Positions 55,646 through 64,000 of a DNA stretch of 64,000 nucleotides are shown piece by piece. The stretch's first letter is position 1; every line of letters starts with the position of its first letter. Source of the stretch: Acanthornis magna. Lineage: Eukaryota; Chordata; Aves; Passeriformes; Acanthizidae. The stretch covers positions 4,073,501 through 4,137,500 of the forward strand of contig JAWUZG010000027.1 in NCBI GenBank assembly GCA_036785705.1, in the 5' to 3' direction. A program made the position numbers and the translations under genes. The notes under the pieces were generated by a model. The model ran no database searches. It worked only from the letters and a program-made list of their open reading frames with translations, and was not told where the DNA came from.

Positions 55646-58349
55646 CCACTCTTCAGCTAGAAAACAAGCCTTTCAATGTGCTCCTTATTCTGTGCTTTCT
55701 TACTGCTGGACTGGGCAAATCAGTGCGTGGATTTCCTTTAAGTATTCATGGGGGAGGGAAGGGAGAGAAGGTTCACATTTGTACTAATCATGACAATTGA
55801 TACCTTTCAGTCAGACAGCCAGAGGAACAATTTAAAAAGGAAGTGTATCCAGATAAGAACCCCAGTGGTAGGTGCCTGAACACTTCTCAGTGGATAGGAA
55901 TTTGTAGTGCTCCCTTAGTGTTGTGTATTATGTTTAGGTGGCGTAATTTTGTGTGATTTGAAAGACTGAGAAAATCTTGCTGTGTAAGATTTCAGAGCAA
56001 ATGAGGAATGATTCTAAGCTAATGCATTTGTTTAAAAGCGGTGCTATGGAAGGTACAGTTCAGATCCTACATCTGTTGTTCAGGAGATATTGTCTGCTTT
56101 GTTACATGTAGGTGGATTTTGGTGTCTAGTGTTTGAAGGGCTGTAATGTCCTAAAAAAAGTAAATTTATTTCTTGTATCTTGCTAGTGGGATATGCTATA
56201 GATATGTTGAAGACTCGCCTTTTCTAGTAGAAAAGGGCTACAAGTGTGCTCTCATGGACATCCATGGAAAATAGAGGTCAAAAAGTCTACTGAATGTCAA
56301 TAGTGCTTTTTCGAAGCGAAGATATGCGACCAGATTCTCAGTTATTCCTTCTCTAAACAACTGTCTTGGACTGCTTATGTATTGCCAGTGGTTCCCACTT
56401 TCTGTTATCAAATTCCACATTTTGTTCTGCTTTTAAACAAACCCGGAAAATTACAATTTGTTGTCCTTGTGTGGACAGATTGACAGGGAATTTGATCAAG
56501 GTTTTTTTTGGGGCAGGATGACACAGCTGGACTCTTAGCATGCTATTGCACTACACCAAAAAAGAAAAGGGAATGTTACTAAGAACCTCTCCCCCGATTA
56601 ATTTAGAGCTCCTAAGCAGTAAAGTGGTTTCATCCCCTGTTGGCCATTGCTGCATTTGGAGCTGGCGTGTCCTGCAGTGCCATGAAGGCTCTTTGGCTGT
56701 CTGTGTCTTAATGGTTGGAGCACAGTGGGTTTCATTAGTTATGCTTATGCTTGAAGATGCAGCACAGTTCAGAAATCTGGGTAACTTTGCAGAACGGCTT
56801 TATTTCTTTTTGGTATCCCACCATACTTCATTGCTCAGTTAACTCCTTCCATCCTTCTGCCCATTCACTCCCTCTGGAGTTCAAGGCTTACCGCTCGAGG
56901 TCTTCATAGGTAGTGTATATTGATGGATCTCAAATACAAGGGTGCGAATCTTTTCACCCATAACAAGTTTTTCACTGCTCTCAATTTAACCAATATAGAA
57001 AGCTTTTTTTTTTTTTTAATTTATTTTATGAAAGCTCTTAAATCAGTTATTTTGTGTTAACTGATTATTGCTCCGCCTTAGAGACCACCACATGGGTGAC
57101 ATTACATTCTCTTACTGCCAGCCAGAACAAGGTGGATTCCAGATTTCCTTTTAAAAGAAGATGCTTTTAGAAACGCTGTGAGTCTTTCAGCTGTCTTGGC
57201 TAATCCAGTTTGTGTAGGTCCCTGTTCCTTCTCTTTTTGTGCTCCTGGTCTTCATTGTTTACAAGGCTTGTGTGTATTGGGCTCTGGATTGCTGTTACTC
57301 AGTTTTCTATTTCTGGGTGTGGTGTTGTTTCCAGAAAAGGAGAATTGTTTGCACAGGTGACTTTTCACAGTAACATGTTTTTCCCAAAGTGTGTTCATAG
57401 ACAGTGAAGTCCTTGCCTCTGCAGATGCATTTCTTCCAGCAAGCCCTCATGTAGAATCCCATCTGGTCACTGAAGTTCTGTATGGATGTGGAGTCCAGGG
57501 AAATAGACTACACTCTTAGACTATTGACCTGCTTCTTTACAGTTATTAATTTTTCCCTTTCAAGATGATTGCTTGTCTTGTATTTTGTAGTCTGAAGCTT
57601 CCATATTAAAGACAGATGTAAGATAAAATTTTCAGAAGTGCCTAAGCCCTGTTGTTACCCAGTGGGGTTTAAGAACAAATTTTTATTTAGTAAAATAATT
57701 TATTAGTCTTAAATTCTATATGTGTTGTGTGTAGCAGTGTCAAGAAATGACAAGTTTATAGTCCTTGGAAGAACAGTGTGTCTCTTAAGGACTGATCCTT
57801 TGTGTTTGAAAGACTCTCATGGTTTCCAAAGGTCATGGCTGAAAGCTCTGGTAAATGGATTTCCTGTGGTCACAGCAATCAGATGTCTGCAATTGCCTTA
57901 CCACGTTCTGCAGTGTATGACTGAAAGTGTGTGGTGCTGGTGCGTAGAAATTCTGTGTCAAAAATAGGTGCGGTAGAATCCAGTTAAAGGCATTGTGAAG
58001 TAAGTAGCTTTTACACCAAACCTTAAACAAAAGAGTATTTTACACCAGAATGTAGCTGTTTGGATACTTGGTCAAGATAATACAAGTCTGCAAGCAGGTT
58101 GCAATGTTGAACGTTCTCTGTGTAAATATATAAATATTCTCAGCCTAATTTTATCAGCCTAAAACATGTTGCATGGTTGGGGTTTTATTTGCCTCATCAA
58201 TCATCAGTGTTGCTTAAAAGGTGATGGGTTGAAAATCGTGCTGGCACTGTAGTGAGCCATTTGAACAAGTGCAAGGAGAACGTTGTGCACCAAAAATTGA
58301 GTTGACTTTGCTTATGGCAGCAGTGAAGAAAGTTTTGGACCCTGCAGCC

Positions 58350-58355
58350 AATAAA
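58350..58355 (+). promoter_or_regulatory. KIAA0930: Likely distal poly(A) signal AATAAA
   Basis: First canonical AATAAA downstream of the stop (CCAATAAACAG). It is followed at about 35-55 bases by a GT-rich element (GTTAGTGGTGTTTTC), the usual arrangement for cleavage and polyadenylation. Confidence 0.5.
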
Positions 58356-58372
58356 CAGACCTCTTTAATGAC

Positions 58373-59594
58373 CGTGACCTCTGTTAGTGGTGTTTTCTCT
58401 CTGCCATGCCTGGTGGTGTTGGAGTTTGCATGAATTCCTTCCTGGTGGCAGGAGCCAGGGGTGGGACAGTGCTCCATGGCACTCCTGTATTAGTGCCATC
58501 CATTGCCAGAAGGACGCTCACAGGGCACAGTAGCCTCATTGCTCTTCATTCTTAGTGTGCTTGAAGCAAAGCCAGCCGCTGATTCTGCTACTGAACCTCT
58601 CAGTGATCAGTCCCTGACAACTTGACATTTCCTAGGGGGGAAGAAGGTAAAAATCAGGGTAGTCCTGAATTTGTTTACAAAAGTTTTTGGTTTTTCTCTT
58701 TAGAACTACCCTTCTAAACTGATCTGGCCTTTGTTCTAAAATTGATTATGTAATCATCAACATTTATGCTTGTGCAGTGTATAATAATGAAGACTGATGG
58801 CTGTAATGGTTCTTCCTGATTAATTCAAGAAGAACTTCAGTGTGGATTTGTGCATTGTCACAAAAATGAGATTGTGTTTACATCTGCACTGCTTGCACTG
58901 CCTTAAATTGTGTGTACTGGCAGGGATCTGCCTTGATTGAAAGACATGCAAGGCACTGAATCCTCCCTATCCACTTGATTTTTGTGACTAACATTTCATA
59001 GTTGAAGAAACCTTCATGGGATTTCTCTGTCTGAATTAGTTAAAGTAAAACACTCTTCGAACAATGTTACCAACTATGTGCATGAGTTGATGTGCTGATG
59101 ATTCCACTTCAAAGAATCCCAGACCAAGATGTTTTATTATTATCTGGTAGGTAACAACGTCTCTCCTAAGCCATGCATGATAGCTTAGAGACGTTTGGGG
59201 TATCAGGGAGAATAAAAACACAGAGCTTAGGAAGAACAGGATGTCTCAGTTCTTTACATGGATATTTGAGAAGACTTGGCAGTGTTGTTCTGTGACTGCA
59301 CATGCAGCTGGGCCAGAATCTTAGCTGGTTGGGACATACAAAATGTGGCTGTGAGACAAACTGATTTTTTTCCCTGAATGCTCTAAGTTGACAGGTTTCA
59401 GAAGCAGCCATAATGGAGAGGCATTATTTAAATCTGTACAAAAGGTGAAGAGCAGCAGAACCTTACAAGTGGTGGTAATAAATCTCCCCTGCTTGGTTAG
59501 CCATTCAAGAGTTTGGACAGGAGAAGGTTTCCTGGTTTTGGGTTTGGTTTTTAATCCAAATGCCGAGGGGACAGAAGACTGCCATGTAAATATT
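58373..59594. other. Intergenic sequence, nothing recognised
   Basis: AT-rich unique sequence between the probable gene end and the LTR at 59595. No exon, RNA gene or transposon is recognised. It could contain more 3' UTR if a later poly(A) site is used. Confidence 0.6.
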
Positions 59595-60126
59595 TGAAAA
59601 GCTTTCCCAACCGATACCGTAAAGAACCTAGAAATAAAACAGCACACTTTCAAGATAATATTAGTATAGGAGGTGGTATAAAGAGTGGTCTTTATTGGAG
59701 GCCTCCAAGGGGCAGATATGGAAAATACCCACAAAATGCCCACCCCCACATGGGGTGAATACAGTTATATAAGCTTAGCAAATTAGCATATTTGATAAAA
59801 ATCACCCATTAGAGACATAAGAGGTGAGGTAATTTCCCCGATACAACCCCTTTCTAAGTCTTCCCCCCTCAGATGGGAACTAAACTTTGTTTATAAAAAT
59901 GTGTCTTGAAGAGCTGCTTTCGGCCTTGGTTCCCAGGAAGAACCAAGATAGGATAGGGGCTTTGTACCCCCAGCTTGGAGTCCTGGAATGTGTTTTGTCT
60001 TTCTGTGTAGGCAAGATGTAGGGAAAAGTACTGGGAAAAATAGCTATGAATGCAATAGGCTACAAATACATGTGCAAAGAATGCGGAGAATGTATAAAAG
60101 GGAAAAGGCAAAAATCAAGCATCACA
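59595..60126 (-). mobile_element. Solo LTR, same family as the remnant at 14820
   Basis: The minus strand begins TGTGATGCTTGATTTTTGCC at 60126 and contains AATAAA (TTTATT at 59691-59696 on +) within the context CTCCAATAAAGACCACTC. It ends near TTTCA at 59595. An upstream TTATATAA-like box (59765-59772 on +) sits in promoter position for a minus-strand transcript. It shares several blocks with 14820-15115 in opposite orientation. I see no convincing target duplication, so the left limit is approximate. Confidence 0.7.
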
Positions 60127-62020
60127 ACTTTACTGACTTAATTTCTTCAATATAATAAAAGACAAATACAGGTTTAAGAGTGTGGCAGTACATCTTGCTC
60201 TGTGGTGTCCCTGCTTTGGACAGCAAAGCTAACTCTTTTTTCTTTTATCCTGGAGTGTTGTGTCCCGCCTGGCCACACCTGGAGAGATCCTCCCAGGAAA
60301 TACCCTAATATTGCTTGGCACACAAGTTTATCATCAAGGTCTGATTTTACAAAGTTAAATCACACTTTGGAGATTACAGAAAAACTAGGTGTCTTTGCTA
60401 GCAAACACTTAGATGTGTACTCTTCTCAGAAGTGTGTTATTCCTGAAACTTGTAATTGAAAGTTTGCAGAAAGCAAAGGAGTAAAATGCAAGAAGACTGT
60501 GGGTCTGATTTTCCATTAACAGCATGAGATGAGAATGAGAATCTGGGAGGGGCTGATGCTCCTCAGTCAGAAAACATGAAAATACATCAAGGAAAATATG
60601 AGTTAATTCAAACTGTCCCCAGCTTGGTTCCTCACAGAGGTTAGTATGGGATCTAGTGATTTCATTGTAGGAAATAAGTCAGCTTAGTTAAGCCAGGAAA
60701 CCCTTCCTCAAGACAAGCTAGTTGGCTTTTCCTAGATGGGTTAATGTTGATTAGTGAGGTGATGGTATGAAAACCAAGGTAGATGATCCACTCTTTTGTT
60801 CAGACAAGACAGAAGGGTTTGTGTGCACAGACTGGATTTACTTGTGGGAGGTGTGTGCCCTTCCACTGCAGAAGATAAAGTTTAACAGCGAAACAGCTGT
60901 CCTTGGACCTTCACACAATGTGTACCTCATGGTACCTCCACAGAAAGAAGGATCTTTAGGCAAAACCTCCTGTTCAGAAGATGATATGGGTGTGAGGGGT
61001 GGGAGAGGGCGAGGAGGTGCCTGCTCAGCAAAGTAGCTAGGGCAGCTACTTCCTGGGCAGTGTGAGCATGCTGCTGGAGCTGCTGCTGGAGTGCCTCTGG
61101 AGCTGCTGCTGGAGTTGCTGCAGGAGCAACTGCAGCAGGGGCTGTTGTAGGGATGAACTTGAGGTAATGACATAAATGTGTGAATAATAAGTATGCAGGT
61201 AGTTAAACTGCATGTTCCTGAATTCATTTCAAAGAAACTGGTTAAAGGAAAATGGGAATAAAGTTTTAAACCCCTGTTGAAATGAATGGAGCTGGCTGAT
61301 AATCTTCCAAAATACCAAGGTTTCCTGCACAGCTCAGTAGAGAGCACCTATGCTGCAAAAAAGCTTTGTCTCGAAACGTTAGTTCCAGCTGCACTAATGT
61401 TTTCGTGTTACCTATTTATGCCAACATTTGGGTGATTCTGGTGAATCATGAATTAGCATTTCACAATGTGTGCTGACCCAGACTGTGCTCTTCCACCTCC
61501 CATCCTCCCCACACGTTACAGTGTGGTTATGATTACAGTTCCATTTTTCCTGCTGGAGCAGTATTGCTGTGGAGATTCAGCAAAAGCAGTTTACAAGTCT
61601 TTACAGACTTTTTGATGTCCCACACTCAGCCTTTAATTCTGATGCACCTATTGTGTTCATCTAAACCCGACTGGAAATAGAGAATGCCTTAAGCCTGCAC
61701 TGAGTCTAGAGAGTTTCCTTTGCTCCTGAAGGACAAGAGAGTTGCCAGAACCTACCCTTTCATCACTGCAAGTGTCAGACTAGGTTTTCCTTTGAAAAAC
61801 AGTGATAGATGTATCATCAAGGAGCAAGAACAGTTATAATTATTCAAGCTTTCTTCTCAGCAAGAGTTGGGAATGCCATGCTTCCTGCTATGGGTGTCTG
61901 TGGTTACCCTGCTCAGCACAGGGCATTGCTGGAAAATATACCAGTTTAAAAATTTTGTATAACTTTAGTCAAAGGATTTGTTTGTCTTTACCCCGGGAAA
62001 AGGAATCTTAAGTTGGGCAT
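60127..62020. other. Intergenic sequence between LTRs
   Basis: Mostly AT-rich unique sequence with a CTG/GGAG-rich repeat at 61068-61140. No coding exon of a neighbouring gene is recognised on either strand. Confidence 0.65.
61068..61140. repeat. Imperfect (CTGCTGGAG)n repeat
   Basis: The block is made of GCTGCTGGAG and GGAGCTGCTG units with few interruptions, ending in GCTGCAGGAGCAACTGCAGC, whose ends can pair. On the minus strand it would read as a serine/alanine/cysteine-rich chance frame. Confidence 0.8.
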
Positions 62021-62490
62021 TGTTCTGCCAGGTGAGGTCTGACGAACTCAATATGTCTACAGACTGGAGCAGCCCAAAGATACCCAGAGAGATAAAGATC
62101 ATCAACGGAACGTGAATGGAACATCGGTGGCCATCTACAAACGTCCACCCCAGAGCACCTCTGACAGAGCTGAAGACATCTAGCGGGAAAAGACTGATAA
62201 GAAAATTGAAAAATGAAGATCTAATTTACATCAGAGGCAAGGAGATCCGGATCCAGTAGAAAACTGAACACTGGGGGTTGCTCGACTCTGGACCAATGAA
62301 CTTTGAAACAGTACATCTCTATGGGCTTTGACTGTACAAAACCTGAAGGAAAATCCTGTAAAACTCGTGCATCATGGAATGGTTCTCTCTGCACACCCGG
62401 GCTGTGTGTGTATGAGATGATTTCTGTGGCACACCCTGGCCAGAATGACATCCTGGCCAGATAATAAAGTAATGCCTTGACTCTCTAACA
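62021..62490 (+). mobile_element. Probable solo LTR (470 bp, TGTT...AACA)
   Basis: The ends are TGTTCTGCCAGG and GACTCTCTAACA, giving inverted TGTT/AACA termini. Near the right end, GGCCAGATAATAAAGTAATG followed by CCTTGACTCTCTAACA resembles the poly(A)-signal and U5 region of avian ERVL-type LTRs as I remember them. No target duplication is seen (left flank GGCAT, right flank TTAAA), so the left limit is less certain. Confidence 0.6.
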
Positions 62491-63638
62491 TTAAAAATGT
62501 TGTTGGAGGGTTTTTGTTTTTCCCATAGTTTTGGTGACAACATCAGCACAGGTGTCATTTCTGACTTCACTGTAAAAGTAAGGAAACACAGATTTTGTAA
62601 ACTGCCAAAGTAAGTAAGTTTGGTATGTAAAACACCATTTTCAGTGTTAAAAATTAGTTTTTTACAATGGAGAAACCATCTGCAAGCTTTTCCTGCAATT
62701 GCCATCAACAAATTGCTATTTGCAGGTGAGAAGAATGCCCCAAATGCCCACCAGTCCCAGTAGGGCTCCAGATCAGCATCAGCCACAGTTCAGACAAAAA
62801 ATTTTGTAGTGTATTATGTCACCCATGCTATAAGGTAGTAAACCAAACACACACTTTTTCCTCAGTGGTACTGCCTGAACAGGAAAATTCTGTTCATATC
62901 TTTGAAGCCTCTGCAGACTTCCAGAGATTATGTATTTCTGTGTTACCTCTCAGTAAAGGTTATGATGTCCTTAACAGTAATACCCACTAAATGGATTATT
63001 ATGGATATTTATTCTGATTATAATCCATTCTGATTATAATCAAAATATCCATATTCAGGATGTTCATATGCAAATAAGAATTTGTAAACAAGTGCAATGC
63101 CTTAAAAAATGAGCGAAACACAAACCTAACAGAAACTGGGATAAGTATATTGATGACTGTCAAACAATGTAAATTCTTCTGCTGCTGCTTCTTTATTCAT
63201 CTTGTGCAGCCTTTGGTTCCTTTGTGCTACTGCTGTATTTCAAGCAACTCAGCTTTGGGTGCTCACAGTCTCATACTGTAGCTTGTGCAGCGGTTTATCC
63301 TCCAGCCATCACCTCTTGATTATTCAGAGCAGCTTGTTGCTTTCTTCACCTCAACTTTAGCTATCTTGTCAGTCTTACAAACTTTCCATGAAGGAAGTAC
63401 TTTACCAAAGCAGTTTCCCAAACTTTGAACTTGTTCACACCTTCACATGTCGTGCCTTGTGCAAGGCTGGTACACAGAGTTACTTGGCTGGCTCTTGCTC
63501 TGCATTTACCTTTCAGTTTTGTCTTTAGCATGAGGTTTATTATGGCAGGTAACTTATCTGTCAAGGCATTGTTTGGATCATGATTAAGGTGTACTTCTCA
63601 CTGTTAGGATTTTCTAACCAGTGGCACACACACAGCCT
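62491..63638. other. Intergenic sequence with nested palindrome
   Basis: AT-rich unique sequence. Apart from the nested palindrome at 63001-63052, no gene, RNA or transposon is recognised. Confidence 0.65.
63001..63052. repeat. Nested palindrome: duplicated GATTATAATC within a 10-bp inverted repeat
   Basis: The outer arms ATGGATATTT (63001-63010) and AAATATCCAT (63043-63052) are perfect inverted repeats. Between them ATTCTGATTATAATC occurs twice (63011-63025 and 63027-63041), each holding the perfect 10-bp palindrome GATTATAATC. The structure can fold as one outer stem with two inner hairpins. Confidence 0.9.
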
Positions 63639-64000
63639 TCTCGTGGTTTAGCCCCAGGCAGAGCTCAGCCCTTCACTCCTCCCCCTGGTGAAATGGGGGG
63701 GTTAGAAGGATGAGAGTGGCAAAACTGGTGGGTTGAGATAAAGGCAGTCTAGCAGGAAAAGCAAAAACCACACACAAGTGAAACAGGATTAATTTCCCAC
63801 TTTTCATGGCCAGGCAGGTGTTCAGCCATCCCAGCAAAGTCAGGCTCCATGGTGCACAAAAAACAGTGACTTGGGAAGAGAAATGCAATCACTCCAAATG
63901 TCCCCCCTTCCTCTGTCTCCCCACAGCTCTGTAATGCTGAGCACGACACCATATGGTCTGGGATGTCCCTGTGGCCAGCTGGGGTCAGCTGTCCTGGCTG
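63639..64000 (-). mobile_element. LTR of avian endogenous retrovirus, cut by window end
   Basis: TCTCGTGGTTTAGCCCCAGG, then GGTGGGTTGAGATAAAGGCA, GCTCTGTAATGCTGAGCACG, ACACCATATGGTCTGGGATG and GGGGTCAGCTGTCCTGGCTG follow in order an LTR type that is very common in passerine genomes. The usual TG at the start is altered to TC. Orientation is given as minus by analogy with other LTRs whose 3' end reads ...AAACCAC(G/A)ACA. The element continues beyond the window. Confidence 0.75.

Larger units (their letters stand above)
53624..58372 (+). other. KIAA0930: Probable KIAA0930 3' UTR
   Basis: The sequence runs on from the stop codon without recognised transposons. The first canonical AATAAA is at 58350, which would make a 3' UTR of about 4.7 kb. 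A variant ATTAAA at 55640 would give about 2.0 kb and another at 57605 about 4.0 kb. The region has a GT-rich stretch near 54053-54095 and T-rich tracts near 57005. The actual end needs transcript data. Confidence 0.6.

Noticed and set aside
61068..61347. Minus-strand 169-codon frame with a Ser/Ala/Cys-rich part
   Set aside because: The low-complexity part is simply the translated CTG/GGAG repeat and the rest shows no homology that I can see.
58373..64000. NUP50 (expected convergent neighbour) on the minus strand
   Set aside because: No minus-strand frame resembles the Ran-binding domain or FG repeats of NUP50, so the gene is not in the window, or only far 3' UTR is.

Overview
The window is nuclear DNA from a bird, probably a songbird. 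The evidence is several CR1 LINE 3' tails and several long terminal repeats (LTRs) of avian endogenous-retrovirus type, some with ends in the form TGT(C/T)...ggttt that I recognise from passerine genomes. Most of the DNA is AT-rich intronic or intergenic sequence. Nearly all short open reading frames are chance frames without coding character.

One protein-coding gene is well supported: the bird orthologue of KIAA0930 (human C22orf9), on the + strand. Nine coding exons lie at 23277-23425, 38955-39059, 40265-40342, 43971-44072, 44481-44621, 46653-46847, 48972-49134, 51813-51968 and 53583-53623 (stop TAG). All have AG/GT borders. Their phases join into one open frame of 376 codons that covers the family from near its N-terminus to the conserved C-terminus. 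Only the first ~20 residues, in one or more upstream exons, are missing. The protein belongs to the DUF2045 family of unknown biochemical function and carries the family's CVxLxxxD motif at C159-D166 (window numbering).

Layout. 1-23276: 5' intron, with no first exon or clear CpG-island promoter; it holds low-complexity tracts, an LTR remnant near 14.8-15.2 kb and a G-rich block at 16.4-18.6 kb. 23426-38954: a 15.5-kb intron with three CR1 pieces and two related LTRs in opposite orientation (35644-36724 and 37551-38379). 39060-53582: the closely spaced exons, with a complete solo LTR (42523-43513, perfect 5-bp target duplication), a ~245-bp CR1 tail and a 14-bp C tract in the introns. 53624 to about 58370: the likely long 3' UTR, with the first canonical AATAAA at 58350. 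Beyond that: intergenic sequence with three more LTRs (59595-60126, 62021-62490, 63639 to the end), a CTG-rich repeat and a nested palindrome at 63001-63052. In mammals NUP50 lies tail-to-tail with KIAA0930. No NUP50 coding sequence is visible here, so it would lie beyond the right edge if synteny holds.

I found no convincing wholly new system. The items most worth a second look are the uncharacterised DUF2045 gene itself, the LTRs in its introns (one with a sense poly(A) signal), the 44-bp periodic repeat inside one LTR family, and the nested palindrome near 63.0 kb.
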